A stretch of DNA of 64,000 bases from Halonotius pteroides (lineage in GTDB: Archaea > Halobacteriota > Halobacteria > Halobacteriales > Haloferacaceae). The notes beneath the pieces are model-generated. The model did not search any database. It had not been told where the DNA came from and was given only the letters and a program-made list of their open reading frames with translations. Positions 11,830 through 22,114 of this stretch are shown here, piece by piece. The position numbers and the translations under genes are program-made. The first letter of the stretch is position 1. Each line of letters opens with the position of its first letter. Location: the NCBI RefSeq assembly GCF_003605635.1, contig NZ_QMDW01000010.1, forward strand, positions 43,440-107,439. Reading direction: 5' to 3'.

Positions 11830-12446
11830 TGTCTGAGAGCGAAGCCACCCCCGACGACGAGGCGGCGACCGACGAGGAAACTGTCGACGATGGCGCGAAA
11901 CTGTTTGGCGTTTGGTCGGTCGCGGAGATCGAGTACAACGATCCCTCGACCAAACGGTACATCAACGTGACGCCGATTGCCCATACGATGGGACGTCACG
12001 CCGCCAAGCAGTTCGAGAAAAGCGAGATCTCGATCGCCGAGCGGCTGATCAACCGGTTGATGCAGACCGAGGACAACACGGGTAAGAAACAGCAGGCGGC
12101 CAACATCGTCAACGACGCCTTCGAGACGATTCACGAGCAGACCGAGGAGAATCCGGTGCAGATCCTCGTGACCGCGGTCGAAAACGCCGCTCCCCGAGAG
12201 GAGACTGTCCGCCTGAAGTACGGTGGGATCTCTGTGCCGAAAGCCGTCGATGTGGCCCCACAGCGACGGGTCGATGAGGCACTGAAATTCATCGCCCAGG
12301 GCACCCACAACGGCAGCTACAAATCGGCGACTGATGCCTCCGAGGCACTGGCTCGCCAACTGATGGGCGCGGCCGACAACGACGTCGAGAGCTACGCGAT
12401 CACGCAGAAAGAAGAGCGCGAACGCGTTGCCGCCGCGGCCCGCTAA
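11829..12446 (+). CDS. rps7: 30S ribosomal protein S7 (uS7)
   Basis: 205 aa with an acidic N-terminal extension (~25 residues) typical of haloarchaeal S7. The body carries the family core: INVTPIAHTMGRHAAKQFEKSEISIAERLINRLM, ..VTAVENAAPREETVRLKYGGI, PQRRVDEALKFIAQG. S7 nucleates assembly of the 30S head. It is translationally coupled to rps12. In many archaea the next gene is EF-2; here two unrelated genes intervene. Confidence 0.97.
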   Translation: MSESEATPDDEAATDEETVDDGAKLFGVWSVAEIEYNDPSTKRYINVTPIAHTMGRHAAKQFEKSEISIAERLINRLMQTEDNTGKKQQAANIVNDAFETIHEQTEENPVQILVTAVENAAPREETVRLKYGGISVPKAVDVAPQRRVDEALKFIAQGTHNGSYKSATDASEALARQLMGAADNDVESYAITQKEERERVAAAAR

Positions 12447-12632
12447 CCCCGCTGTCTCTATTCTTCCTTCCTCAGTGACCCACAGCGGATGTGCTGTCTG
12501 TGTACGCCCTCTATGATATGGTTGCAGAGCAGACACGAACACATATACTGATTCAATCAAGAGTACAGATATGTACCGAATCGCTTGTCATTTCCGCCCA
12601 CACGGCAGTGACGACGTGCGGTTCAGCAGCCT

Positions 12633-13961
12633 ATGAAACGACGCAATTTCATCCTTGGTGGCGGTTTGCTCGCAACACTAAGTCTCGGTGCGACCGCGAC
12701 GAACGCGGGTCTCGCCGACAGCGTGTCTGCTGTCGCTGATCTTCGGGTATTCAACGAGATCGAACGGGAAGCCGACTTATCGACGAATCCAAGCACATCG
12801 AATACCCCCTCAAAACACACATGGACGACAACCGACATTACGACCGGCACCGAGGCGACTGACGACACCGAAGTCGATACCATTGAGGCAAACTACGACT
12901 TCGACGCCGATGCGGCCAGCTTTGACGGGCTTAGTCCGTCGGATATCACCGTCAAAATCGATCGAAACGGCGACGGGTCAGAAACAACCATCTCCGTCAA
13001 CAGCACGGGTGCCACCGATATCAGTGGGGCGGTCGCGATATTTGAGCTGAGTGGCAACCCCAACACCAACATCGCTGGCGATATCGAACTGATAATCGAT
13101 GGCATCGAAAACCCATCCACCAGCGGCTCGTTCCGACCATCACTGACACTCACGAACTACAACGGGGATTCGATTTCGACGGCGGCAGATCTCACGATTG
13201 TCGAGGGGCAGTCGTTCTTCAACACAACAATCACCAACGTCCCAGCGAGTTTCAGCGCGAACAACGCGATTCAGGTCGACTACCAGATCGAAAACACCGG
13301 TGACCAAACCGATACGCAGACGATTCGATTCCTTGTCGACGGAACACAAGAAGACTCGACCGCCGTAACGCTCGACCCACAGATATCGACGACAGGAAGC
13401 TTTAGCTATACGCCGACAAGCAGTGACGGCAGTTCGCTCGATATTCGTGTTGAGAGTGACGACGACAGCGACACAAAAATTGTCACCAAAGGAAACACGT
13501 TCAGTCTCTCGCTTGACCCGTCAACAGCCGGGGCCACAGACTCGGTTCACACGTGGCGTGCCACAACGGTCAATGAGAACGATTTCAATGACGGCGAAGA
13601 TATCGACACGATTGACGTCGATTACAGCGACAACGGCCAGGGAGCAACACTCACCAATCTTGATGAGACGGATATCACCGTCGAGATGACCCGGCAATTG
13701 GGCAGTGGCCCTGATAGATCAACGATCAGTGTCAACAGTGGCGACTACAGCGGTAACACCGCGACGTTTGATCTGAGTGGTAACTTTACAACTGATATCA
13801 CGAACGATTCGAACAACCCTGATATCGTTGTGACTGTCGGTGACAGTGGCAGCAACACCGGTGTAGAAAACCCACCACAAGGCGGCTACACGGCAACAAT
13901 CACACTCAACGGGGAGAACGGCAGCTCGGTTGTCGACACCGTGAGCTACGAGACAACCTAA
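12633..13961 (+). CDS. secreted protein with duplicated beta-rich domain and CARDB-like middle
   Basis: 442 aa, not a recognised family. The N-terminus has twin arginines and a hydrophobic stretch (MKRRNFILGGGLLATLSLGA), which resembles a Tat signal with cleavage near residue 25-30. After an S/T-rich linker, residues ~62-180 and ~306-440 are homologous to each other: both start with HTW, contain a DI(T)V(K/E)M/I segment, an S(T/S)ISVNS motif, FDLSGN/FELSGN, and end with a GGYTATITL- or FRPSLTL-type strand. Residues ~190-275 look like a CARDB-type Ig-like fold (QVDYQIENTGDQTDTQTI). The protein has no C-terminal membrane anchor. It is Ser/Thr/Asp-rich and probably an extracellular or surface protein. 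It interrupts the usual rps7-fusA neighbourhood. Confidence 0.6.
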   Translation: MKRRNFILGGGLLATLSLGATATNAGLADSVSAVADLRVFNEIEREADLSTNPSTSNTPSKHTWTTTDITTGTEATDDTEVDTIEANYDFDADAASFDGLSPSDITVKIDRNGDGSETTISVNSTGATDISGAVAIFELSGNPNTNIAGDIELIIDGIENPSTSGSFRPSLTLTNYNGDSISTAADLTIVEGQSFFNTTITNVPASFSANNAIQVDYQIENTGDQTDTQTIRFLVDGTQEDSTAVTLDPQISTTGSFSYTPTSSDGSSLDIRVESDDDSDTKIVTKGNTFSLSLDPSTAGATDSVHTWRATTVNENDFNDGEDIDTIDVDYSDNGQGATLTNLDETDITVEMTRQLGSGPDRSTISVNSGDYSGNTATFDLSGNFTTDITNDSNNPDIVVTVGDSGSNTGVENPPQGGYTATITLNGENGSSVVDTVSYETT

Positions 13962-13965
13962 CTAT

Positions 13966-14703
13966 TCATTCCGCTGTCGCGTACGCACGTGTCATCTCCA
14001 CCAACGATTTCCGATACTCGCTTTCGGTCGGATCGTCGCCCAGCGTTTTGAACCGCCGTTTAAACCCCGCGAGATCAACCTCTGGCGCTACGTCGGCCGC
14101 TGTGTTGGCCAACTCGTACAGTCGATGTTCGGTGTTGACAAGCCCGTGCCGTTCAACTAACGCCAAGGCGAAGGCGGCGTTGACGACGGTCATCTCCGGA
14201 TCTGCCCCCGTTGTTTCGACTGGAGAAAATCCGCTTTCGTCGCTGTTGTGGTCGGAAATCGCCGTTGCGAGCTTCGAGGCGAAAAAGTCCACGAGCTTGC
14301 TTGCGGGCGCAAGCGAGAGGGTGATATCGTCGGCGTAGATGTCCTTCATGTGGTTGGCGATCTGATAGCAGTGGGCCAGTTTTTGCCGTTCAACCGACTC
14401 GCCGGATAGCGCAAGAAACAGGGCTTCGTCGGTCGATTGGATGTGGGAGGCGTGGCGTTGCTCATAGCGGGCCATGTGGGCGAACTCATGTAGGGCGAGT
14501 TCGCGTGCCAACACACTGGTAGCCGCTTGGCGGGAGATGTTGAGCACGTGGTGGTCGTCGTAATGCGCCGCCCACGTGCGCTCGTCTGGGTTTTCGCGGA
14601 TATGCACCTCGACCGGCTGTGAGAGACTATATTCGGTTTCGAGGAGGTCAGCCGCGCTCAAAAACGGCCCCGGCGCGACAGCACCGTGAACACGAACATC
14701 CAT
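13966..14703 (-). CDS. DUF5781-like protein with HEFAH zincin motif
   Basis: 245 aa from the internal ATG at 14703 (MDVRVHGAV); an upstream in-frame ATG at 14718 exists, but haloarchaeal homologues I recall begin at MDVRV. Residues ~97-101 read HEFAH, an HExxH-type metalloprotease motif, preceded by an extended S-V-L-A-R-E-L-A-L helix, so the protein may be a zincin-type peptidase or a degenerate one. No signal peptide is seen, so it should be cytoplasmic. It is convergent with the secreted repeat protein (3 nt apart) and divergent from fusA. The family name is from memory. Confidence 0.65.
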   Translation of the reverse strand: MDVRVHGAVAPGPFLSAADLLETEYSLSQPVEVHIRENPDERTWAAHYDDHHVLNISRQAATSVLARELALHEFAHMARYEQRHASHIQSTDEALFLALSGESVERQKLAHCYQIANHMKDIYADDITLSLAPASKLVDFFASKLATAISDHNSDESGFSPVETTGADPEMTVVNAAFALALVERHGLVNTEHRLYELANTAADVAPEVDLAGFKRRFKTLGDDPTESEYRKSLVEMTRAYATAE

Positions 14704-15049
14704 GTGTGAATATGTCAAAGGCTGGCAGCTATATGGGTGTTTCGCGGCTATAGATGGCTATCAGCTGAGAAGCTGAATCAATGATTTAGCTGTAGCAAAC
14801 CCTCGATGCTCTCGCTGGTTTAGTCTACCAGAAGCTGCGCTTCTGGTCGCCCGAACATCTTTGATTTTCGCAGGCCGCCAGAAGCGTGGCTTGGTCAGTT
14901 TTGCCGCTACCGACTGTCGGACTGTCGTTTCTCTTGTGCCAACTTACCACACTGTCGTCGGTTTTCGGCTCCTAACCGTCGTTTACGGGCGAATAAACCC
15001 GAGGAGAAACACTATGCTTTTCACCCTCCTGCCGGTATCCGTCTGTATA
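14704..15049. other. intergenic region between the DUF5781-like gene and fusA, with two hairpins
   Basis: About 345 nt with no convincing gene; the ORF reaching upstream of fusA here is an open-frame extension. Two inverted repeats are visible: 14771-14791 (arms AGCTGAATCA / TGATTTAGCT) and 14827-14847 (9-bp arms ACCAGAAGC / GCTTCTGGT, 3-nt loop). A possible TATA element (CTATGCTTTT, ~15013-15022) is ~30 nt before the fusA ATG. The region must hold the divergent promoters of both genes. Confidence 0.4.
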
Positions 15050-17236
15050 ATGGGCCGACGAAAGAAGATCGTCAACGAGTGTGAGCGGCTGATGAACGAT
15101 CCGGAGAACATCCGGAATATCGCCATCGCCGCCCACGTCGACCACGGGAAGACGACGCTGACCGACAACCTGCTCGCCGGTGCGGGCATGATCTCCGATG
15201 AGACCGCGGGCGAACAGCTCGCGATGGACACCGAGGAGGACGAACAGGAACGCGGCATCACCATTGACGCGGCAAACGTCTCGATGACCCACGAGTACGA
15301 GGACACCAACCACCTCATCAACCTCATCGACACGCCGGGCCACGTCGACTTCGGTGGCGACGTGACGCGGGCGATGCGTGCCGTCGACGGCGCGCTGGTC
15401 GTTGTCGACGCCGTCGAAGGCGCGATGCCACAGACCGAGACCGTCCTCCGGCAGGCACTGCGGGAGGGTGTCAAGCCCGCACTCTTCATCAACAAGGTCG
15501 ACCGGCTCATCAACGAGCTGCAGGAAGGCCCCGAAGAGATGCAAAAGCGGCTGCTGTCGGTGATCTCCGATGTCAACGAGCTCATCCGCGGGATGACCGA
15601 AGAGGAGGACTACGACTGGACGGTTTCGGTCGAAGACGGCACCGTCGGCTTCGGATCGGCGCTCTACAAGTGGGGCGTCTCGATGCCGTCGATGCAGCGC
15701 ACCGGCATCGACTTCGGCGATATCATGGAGCTCGAACGCAGCGGCGAGGAAGGTCGGATGGAACTGCAGGAACGAACCCCGCTGTCGAACGTCGTCCTTG
15801 ACATGGTCGCCGAGCACTTCCCGAACCCTGTTGACGCCCAGCCCCGTCGTATCCCGACGGTCTGGCGCGGCGACGCCGACTCCGATCTCGCCGAAAGCAT
15901 GCGGCTGGTCGACGAGGACGGCGAGGTTGTCTTCATGTCGACGGATATCTCGATGGATCCCCACGCCGGCGAGATCGCTACGGGGCGATTGTTCTCCGGA
16001 ACGATCGAAAAGGGCCAAGAGCTCTACGTTTCCGGCACTGCGGGCACCAACCGCGTCCAGTCGGTCGGGATCTTCATGGGTGGCGAACGCGAGGAGGTTG
16101 AGGCCGTTCCTGCCGGCAACATCGCCGCCGTCACCGGCCTGAAGGATGCGATCGCCGGCTCGACTGTCTCCGGCGTGGAGATGACGCCCTTCGAGTCGAT
16201 CGAACACATCTCCGAGCCCGTCATCACGAAGAGTGTCGAGGCGAAGACGATGGACGACCTGCCGAAGCTCATCGAGGTGCTCCAGCAGGTCGCCAAAGAG
16301 GATCCGACGATCCAGATCGAGATCAACGAAGACACCGGTGAACACCTGATCTCCGGCCAAGGCGAGCTGCACCTCGAAGTCATCACCCACCGGATCCGCG
16401 ACAACCAAGGCATCGACGTCCACACCGGCGAACCGATTGTCGTCTTCCGGGAGCAGCCACAGGAGGAGTCCCGCGAGGTCGAAGGTGTCTCGCCGAACCG
16501 CCACAACAAGTTCTACATCACCGCCGAGCCGATGGATCAGGATATCGTCGATGCGATCCACCTTGGGAAGGCCTCGATGGATATGCCGGAGCTCGAACGC
16601 CGTGAGGCCCTCCAGGAGGCCGGCATGGACAAAGACACCTCACAGGATGTCGAACACATCTTCAACACCAACGTCCTTATTGACGAGACAAAAGGAATTC
16701 AGCACCTGAATGAGACGATGGAGCTCGTCATCGAAGGCCTCGAAGATGCTCTCGACGACGGGCCGCTGGCTGCCGAACCTGTCCAGGGCGCGCTGCTGCG
16801 CCTCCACGACGCCAAACTCCACGAGGACACCATCCACCGTGGTCCGGCACAGGTCATCCCGGCCGTCCGCGATGCGGTACACCGCTCGTTGATCGATGCG
16901 CGGATCAAGATGCTTGAACCGATTCAGGACGTTCGCATCGACGTACCCTCGGAGTACATGGGCGATGCCTCCGGTGAGATCCAGGGCCGCCGCGGCCGCG
17001 TCGACGACATGTATCAAGAGGGTGACCTCATGGTGATCGAGGGGATCGCCCCCGTCGAGGAGATGATCGGTTTCTCCTCCGATATTCGCTCGGCCACCGA
17101 GGGTCGTGCCTCCTGGAATACGGAAAACGCTGGCTTCCGCGTGCTGGTCGACAGCCTCCAGCCCGAGATCATCAGCGAGATCCGCGAGCGCAAAGGGATG
17201 AAACAGGAACTCCCGCCGAGCATCGACTACATCTAA
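15050..17236 (+). CDS. fusA: elongation factor EF-2
   Basis: 728 aa translocation GTPase. I place the start at the ATG of [15 protein letters not shown] (15050), because EF-2 proteins begin so and the upstream 63 codons look non-coding. GTPase motifs: G1 [10 protein letters not shown] (residues ~25-34), G3 DTPGHVDF, G4 NKVDR. The domain IV loop [12 protein letters not shown] carries H596, the histidine converted to diphthamide in archaea and eukaryotes. It ends with the expected domain V. The rps12-rps7-EF-2 order is conserved but spread by two inserted genes. Confidence 0.97.
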   Translation: MGRRKKIVNECERLMNDPENIRNIAIAAHVDHGKTTLTDNLLAGAGMISDETAGEQLAMDTEEDEQERGITIDAANVSMTHEYEDTNHLINLIDTPGHVDFGGDVTRAMRAVDGALVVVDAVEGAMPQTETVLRQALREGVKPALFINKVDRLINELQEGPEEMQKRLLSVISDVNELIRGMTEEEDYDWTVSVEDGTVGFGSALYKWGVSMPSMQRTGIDFGDIMELERSGEEGRMELQERTPLSNVVLDMVAEHFPNPVDAQPRRIPTVWRGDADSDLAESMRLVDEDGEVVFMSTDISMDPHAGEIATGRLFSGTIEKGQELYVSGTAGTNRVQSVGIFMGGEREEVEAVPAGNIAAVTGLKDAIAGSTVSGVEMTPFESIEHISEPVITKSVEAKTMDDLPKLIEVLQQVAKEDPTIQIEINEDTGEHLISGQGELHLEVITHRIRDNQGIDVHTGEPIVVFREQPQEESREVEGVSPNRHNKFYITAEPMDQDIVDAIHLGKASMDMPELERREALQEAGMDKDTSQDVEHIFNTNVLIDETKGIQHLNETMELVIEGLEDALDDGPLAAEPVQGALLRLHDAKLHEDTIHRGPAQVIPAVRDAVHRSLIDARIKMLEPIQDVRIDVPSEYMGDASGEIQGRRGRVDDMYQEGDLMVIEGIAPVEEMIGFSSDIRSATEGRASWNTENAGFRVLVDSLQPEIISEIRERKGMKQELPPSIDYI

Positions 17237-17444
17237 CGCCGCTGTCGACGCGTTGTGATCGCTGGGTTTGTCGTCGGAGAGCCGCCTTCGATGCAGTCTT
17301 ATACCGTCCGTCAAAACGTGACACCTGTATGCCGACGGACACGGCACGTTCCCGACCGAACAGTATCGCACGACGGAGCTGTGGCTCTCTGTCGGGATCG
17401 ACACCGTGTCCACCGACACGCACACCCCACTGGGGTGGTCGCCG

Positions 17445-17975
17445 ATGAGCGACACCACAGGCGAGTCCCAAACCCACACGATCCGGCTTGAACTTGTCGA
17501 CGAGCCGGGTGAACTGCTGGGTGCGCTTGAACCGATCTCGGAAGCTGGCGGCAATCTCATGTCGATCTACCACGAGCGCGGCAACGTCACTCCCCGGGGC
17601 CACATCCCGGTCGAGGTCGACGTTTCCTGTGCGCCGGATCGCTTCGAGCGGATCGTCGACTCCCTGCGAGAGGGCGGTGTCAACGTGATTCAGGCTGGCT
17701 CCGAGCGGTACGACGAAGAGTTGGTTGTGCTGTTGGTCGGCCACCTCGTCGACACCGACCTCTCAGATACCCTCCAACAGGTCGAAGCCTGCGCCAACGC
17801 GTCGCTGACCGATCTTTCACTGTCGGCTCCTCGTGGCAACGATGATAGTTCGAGCGCACGGCTGCGTCTTAAAACCAAATCGGGGACGACCGACGCGGTG
17901 CTCTCGACGCTTCGCGAGATCGCCGACGGCAAGGATCTCCATGTCATCGAGCCGCTCACGGAGGGCACCCAATGA
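17445..17975 (+). CDS. ACT-domain amino-acid-binding protein, partner of homoserine dehydrogenase
   Basis: 176 aa from the ATG at 17445; an in-frame GTG at 17406 would add 13 residues. The N-terminal half is an ACT domain (HTIRLELVDEPGELLGALEPISEAGGNLMSIYHERG), and the second half looks like another ACT-like module (VVLLVGHLVDTDLSDTLQQVE). ACT domains bind amino acids for feedback control. The gene overlaps hom by 4 nt (ATGA), so it is probably the regulatory chain for homoserine dehydrogenase, which lacks its own ACT domain here. Confidence 0.85.
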   Translation: MSDTTGESQTHTIRLELVDEPGELLGALEPISEAGGNLMSIYHERGNVTPRGHIPVEVDVSCAPDRFERIVDSLREGGVNVIQAGSERYDEELVVLLVGHLVDTDLSDTLQQVEACANASLTDLSLSAPRGNDDSSSARLRLKTKSGTTDAVLSTLREIADGKDLHVIEPLTEGTQ

Positions 17976-18931
17976 CCGGCGCGCGACTCGCTGTCCTCGG
18001 CGTTGGCGCGGTCGGTCGCTCGGTCGTCGAGTTGGCTGACGAGTACGGCCACACCGTCACCGCCGTCGCCGACTCCTCGTCGGCCGCAATCGACCCTGAC
18101 GGCATCGACACCGACGCCGTCCTCAAGCGTAAAGCCGACGAAGGTGTTGTTGGCGACAGCGATCCCGATGCTGCCCTCGATGCTGACTACGATGTCTTAG
18201 TCGAAGCAACGCCGACAACGCTCGGCGACGCCGAACCCGGTTTCTCACACATCGCCCACGCGCTCAACCGCGACAACCACGCCGTCCTCGCCAACAAGGG
18301 GCCGGTCGCCGAGCGGTACGGCGATCTCCGCGAGTTGGAGGCCGACAGCGACGGTCAGATCCGGTTTGAGGCAACTGTTGGCGGTGCGATCCCGATCTGC
18401 TCGACGATCGACGACTTCGGTGCTGATCACATCACCGCCGCCCGTGGGGTGCTCAACGGAACCGCGAACTTCATCCTCTCGCGGATGGCCGCCGAGGGAC
18501 TGGATTACGACCATGTCCTCGCCGAAGCGCAGGATCTCGGTGTCGCCGAGGCCGACCCAACCTTCGACGTGGAGGGGATTGACGCCGCGCTGAAGTTCGT
18601 CATCCTTTCGAACGTCCTTGCTGACGGCGACGAGGAGTACACCCTTGACGACGCGACGGTTGAGGGGATCACCGATATCCCCGGTACCGCGCTTGAACTC
18701 GCCGCCGAGGACGGCCGGACGATCCGGTTGATCGGCGAGGCGACACCGGACGGCGTTCGCGTCGGCCCGCGACTTGTGCCTGACGACGGCCCGCTGTCGG
18801 TGACGGGGACGCTCAATATCGTTCAGTTGGAGACGACGCATGCCGACCGGCTCAACATCAGCGGCCGCGGCGCAGGCGGCCCCGAAACCGCGACCGCGGT
18901 GTTGTCGGACGTGAGTCGTCTCGTCGACTAA
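17972..18931 (+). CDS. hom: homoserine dehydrogenase
   Basis: 319 aa. Reduces aspartate semialdehyde to homoserine for threonine and methionine synthesis. The NAD(P)-binding start VLGVGAVGRSVVELADEYG is a Rossmann GxGxxG. The catalytic domain shows NHAVLANKGPVAERY, EATVGGAIPI, GVLNGTANFILSRM and AEADPTFDVEGIDAALK, the family signature including the catalytic lysine/aspartate area. It is short because the C-terminal ACT domain found in many bacteria is missing; that function likely lies in the overlapping upstream gene. Confidence 0.95.
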   Translation: MTGARLAVLGVGAVGRSVVELADEYGHTVTAVADSSSAAIDPDGIDTDAVLKRKADEGVVGDSDPDAALDADYDVLVEATPTTLGDAEPGFSHIAHALNRDNHAVLANKGPVAERYGDLRELEADSDGQIRFEATVGGAIPICSTIDDFGADHITAARGVLNGTANFILSRMAAEGLDYDHVLAEAQDLGVAEADPTFDVEGIDAALKFVILSNVLADGDEEYTLDDATVEGITDIPGTALELAAEDGRTIRLIGEATPDGVRVGPRLVPDDGPLSVTGTLNIVQLETTHADRLNISGRGAGGPETATAVLSDVSRLVD

Positions 18932-18975
18932 GCGGATCTTTGCGGTCGCCGTAATTCCTCAAGCAGTTCGAACAG

Positions 18976-19551
18976 CTACTCCTCGTTGCTGAGACGTTCT
19001 GGGTTAGGTTTGTCATCATCGGCTGTGGTTGCTGTGGCCTTGCCAGCCGAGTCGGTCGTGGTCATCTCGCGGTCGTCATGAGCGGCGTCACCGTCTGTGG
19101 TGGCCCGCACGGAACCGCCGCCGCTTGGCTGTCGCTGGTAGAACCAGCCGCCGACGCCCGCCAGCAGGATAACAAGGATAACGCCGATCAGCATGGCCGG
19201 CGTGAGCCCCCCACCCTCAGTGGTGAGAACGATTCGAGGATCACCCGTCACAAATTCTGTCTCCGCACCACCCCACACAACCGCGTTGTCCGGGCTCCTG
19301 TCGGCCACGGGTGTCACCGACTGGATGGTGTAGCCGTCGGGCCACTGGATTCGGAGACTGGTCTGGCCGTCGAGAGAGACGTCGTCGATAGCGTCGCCGA
19401 CGGTGCCCGTGATTCGGACATTGTCGGTGTTGACGCTGCTCTGCTGGGCGACGATCCCCGTCTGGCCGGTGGTGGGCGGGGCCGCAAGGGTCGTCACGCC
19501 GAGCAGCACGGCCGCACACACGACACCGATGAGCCCGAGCCGGCCGTTCAT
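18976..19551 (-). CDS. exported single-pass membrane protein, DUF7345-like
   Basis: 191 aa. An N-terminal signal segment (GLIGVVCAAVLLGVTTLA) is followed by a ~85-residue extracellular beta-type domain (SLRIQWPDGYTIQSVTPVADRSPDNAVVWGG..FVTGDPRIVL). One transmembrane helix (AMLIGVILVILLAGVGGWFY, ~residues 124-143) and an acidic cytoplasmic tail come last. The outer domain resembles the N-terminal part of haloarchaeal membrane-bound HTH proteins (DUF7345), but no HTH follows. Function unknown. It lies alone between hom and the EF-1alpha gene, on the opposite strand. Confidence 0.6.
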   Translation of the reverse strand: MNGRLGLIGVVCAAVLLGVTTLAAPPTTGQTGIVAQQSSVNTDNVRITGTVGDAIDDVSLDGQTSLRIQWPDGYTIQSVTPVADRSPDNAVVWGGAETEFVTGDPRIVLTTEGGGLTPAMLIGVILVILLAGVGGWFYQRQPSGGGSVRATTDGDAAHDDREMTTTDSAGKATATTADDDKPNPERLSNEE

Positions 19552-19745
19552 ACAGAGTCGTTGGCGTGCGGCGAGTTAATACCCCTGCTGTCGATGGGTA
19601 GGGCCGGCCACACCCCACAGCGCGTGGTACGTGCTCGCACAAACCGCAAGACGGCAGCGGTATCGCCCGGGAGACGTATCGTAATGGTTTTACGGGGAAC
19701 TGTCGAAAGAAGCCACACAGAACGCCTTAGCGCGTGACTTCACCC

Positions 19746-21011
19746 ATGAGCGATAAACTACACCAGAACTTGGCCATCATCGGCCACGTTGACCACGGCA
19801 AGAGCACGCTTGTGGGACGCCTCCTGTACGAGACAGGCTCCGTCCCAGAGCACGTGATCGAACAGCACAAAGAAGAAGCCGAAGAGAAAGGCAAAGGCGG
19901 CTTTGAGTTCGCCTACGTGATGGACAACCTCGCCGAGGAGCGAGAGCGCGGTGTCACCATCGACATCGCCCACCAGGAGTTCGACACCGACGAGTACAAC
20001 TTCACCATCGTCGACTGTCCGGGCCACCGCGACTTCGTGAAAAACATGATCACGGGCGCGAGTCAGGCCGACAACGCGGTTCTCGTCGTCGCCGCCGACG
20101 ACGGTGTCGCACCCCAGACCCGCGAGCACGTGTTCCTCGCTCGCACCCTCGGTATCAACGAGCTCATCATCGGCGTCAACAAGATGGATCTCGTCGATTA
20201 CGGCGAGAGCAAATACGAGGAAGTCAAAGACGAGGTCGGCGACCTCCTCAATCAGGTTCGCTTCGACACCGAAAAGGCGAAATTCATTCCGATCTCGGCC
20301 TTCGAGGGCGACAATATCGCCGAGGCCTCCGACAACACGGGCTGGTACAGCGGCGACACGCTGCTGGAAGCCCTCAACGACCTGCCGGAAGTCGAGCCGC
20401 CGACGGACGCGCCGCTCCGACTCCCGATCCAGGACGTGTACACCATCTCCGGCATCGGTACCGTCCCGGTCGGACGGATCGAAACCGGAACGATGGAGCC
20501 AGGCAACAACGTCTCCTTCCAGCCTTCGGATGTCGGCGGCGAGGTCAAAACCGTCGAGATGCACCACGAAGAGGTGCCGAGCGCTGGCCCCGGTGACAAC
20601 GTCGGCTTCAACGTCCGTGGCATCGGCAAGGACGACATCCGACGCGGTGACGTCTGTGGCCCCGCCGACGACCCACCAAGCGTCGCCGAGACGTTCCAGG
20701 CCCAGCTCGTCGTCATGCAGCATCCGTCGGTGATCACCTCGGGGTACACGCCGGTCTTCCACGCCCACACGGCGCAGGTCGCCTGTACCATCGAGTCTCT
20801 CGATCAGAAGCTTGACCCCTCGACGGGCGAAGTCGCCGAGGAGAACCCGGACTTCATCCAGTCGGGCGACGCCGCCATCGTGACGGTGCGTCCGCAGAAG
20901 CCGCTCAGCCTCGAGCCTTCGGGTGAGATTCCGGAGCTTGGCAGCTTCGCGGTGCGGGACATGGGTCAGACCATCGCGGCCGGCAAAGTCCTCGACGTCA
21001 ACGAGCGATAA
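19746..21011 (+). CDS. tuf: elongation factor 1-alpha
   Basis: 421 aa GTPase that delivers aminoacyl-tRNA to the ribosome. The start [21 protein letters not shown] (19746) matches the family; a further in-frame ATG at 19734 is less likely. G1 [11 protein letters not shown]3 DCPGHRDF, G4 NKMD are present, then domains II and III ([32 protein letters not shown] end). It is followed without gap by rps10, the conserved archaeal pair. Confidence 0.97.
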   Translation: MSDKLHQNLAIIGHVDHGKSTLVGRLLYETGSVPEHVIEQHKEEAEEKGKGGFEFAYVMDNLAEERERGVTIDIAHQEFDTDEYNFTIVDCPGHRDFVKNMITGASQADNAVLVVAADDGVAPQTREHVFLARTLGINELIIGVNKMDLVDYGESKYEEVKDEVGDLLNQVRFDTEKAKFIPISAFEGDNIAEASDNTGWYSGDTLLEALNDLPEVEPPTDAPLRLPIQDVYTISGIGTVPVGRIETGTMEPGNNVSFQPSDVGGEVKTVEMHHEEVPSAGPGDNVGFNVRGIGKDDIRRGDVCGPADDPPSVAETFQAQLVVMQHPSVITSGYTPVFHAHTAQVACTIESLDQKLDPSTGEVAEENPDFIQSGDAAIVTVRPQKPLSLEPSGEIPELGSFAVRDMGQTIAAGKVLDVNER

Positions 21012-21320
21012 ATGCAGCAAGCACGAGTCCGCCTCGCCGGCACCCACCCCGAGGATCTCGACGACATCTGCGACGACGTGCGGGAAATCGCCGAGAAAAC
21101 CGGCGTCACGCTCAGCGGGCCGATCCCGCTGCCGACGAAGACCCTGGAGATCCCCTCGCGGAAGTCGCCTGACGGCGAAGGGACTGCGACGTGGGAGCAC
21201 TGGGAGATGCGTGTTCACAAGCGGCTGATCGATCTGGACGCCGACGAACGCGCGCTCCGCCAGCTCATGCGCGTGCAGGTGCCCAACGAAGTCAGCATCG
21301 AGATCGTTCTTGAAGACTGA
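21012..21320 (+). CDS. rps10: 30S ribosomal protein S10 (uS10)
   Basis: 102 aa, normal length. The S10 signature is seen around [57 protein letters not shown]. It binds the head of the small subunit. The ATG directly follows the EF-1alpha stop, so both are translated from one message. Confidence 0.97.
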   Translation: MQQARVRLAGTHPEDLDDICDDVREIAEKTGVTLSGPIPLPTKTLEIPSRKSPDGEGTATWEHWEMRVHKRLIDLDADERALRQLMRVQVPNEVSIEIVLED

Positions 21321-21501
21321 CCCCGCCCGGCTGCTCACACAGCTGCTGCCGCGCTAAGGCCACCCGTGGCTCACCGCTTTTCATTTTATCACTCCACGAG
21401 CTGTGCGGCTCGCCTTCGGTGGGTCGATATCGTTCGATCACCGACTGGATCGTCGGTGCTGCTGACAGTCCGCTTTTGTCCGTCCCTACCGAACAGCAGT
21501 C

Positions 21502-22110
21502 ATGAATCGGAGTCCGACGATCGATACACTCGGTGCTGTCTTGATCGTCTTCCTCCTGCAGATACCGCTGTCGTTCGTCGGCCTCGGCGGCCTGTTCGTC
21601 CTTGCGCCACCGATCACCGCCGATCCGGTGACGATCGTTACCAGCATCTACGCGCATGCCTCGCTGGGGCATCTCATCGCCAACAGCGTCGTCCTCGTCG
21701 TCGCCGGGTTCGCGGTCGAACGCCGAACAACGTGGCTGCGCTTTCATCTGTTTTTCCTCACGGTTGGCGCGCTCGCGGGGGTTGCCCAGGTCGTCGTTAG
21801 CGGATTGGTTGGCCCGGCGACCGCGGTGCTCGGGGCCAGTGGCGCGGTCTTCGGGCTGGTCGGCTATCTGTTGGCCGGCAACACGGTGTCGACGACGCTG
21901 CTGGATCGGCTGCGGCTCTCTCCGCGGGCACAGGTGACCCTTTACGCGGTGGCCGCGCTGGCGGTAACAGTGCTGACCGGCCAGCCGGGGGTCGCACTGG
22001 TCGCGCATTTCACCGGGCTGTTCGTTGGGCTTGTGGCTGGTGCGGCGGGGGTGCTCGATACGTCGTCGGCCGAAACAGAAGCTACAAGTACGCGCCACGG
22101 CAGAATTTGA
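21502..22110 (+). CDS. rhomboid-family intramembrane serine protease
   Basis: 202 aa polytopic membrane protein with about six hydrophobic segments. The catalytic pair is visible: S113 in GASGAVFG and H169 in VAHFTGLFVGL, with the upstream HASLGHLIANSVV segment that lines the active site (H52/N61). Such proteases cleave membrane-anchored substrates; in haloarchaea one affects S-layer glycosylation, but whether this is the orthologue cannot be told. A tRNA-Ala gene starts 4 nt after its stop. Confidence 0.88.
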   Translation: MNRSPTIDTLGAVLIVFLLQIPLSFVGLGGLFVLAPPITADPVTIVTSIYAHASLGHLIANSVVLVVAGFAVERRTTWLRFHLFFLTVGALAGVAQVVVSGLVGPATAVLGASGAVFGLVGYLLAGNTVSTTLLDRLRLSPRAQVTLYAVAALAVTVLTGQPGVALVAHFTGLFVGLVAGAAGVLDTSSAETEATSTRHGRI

Positions 22111-22114
22111 ATGC

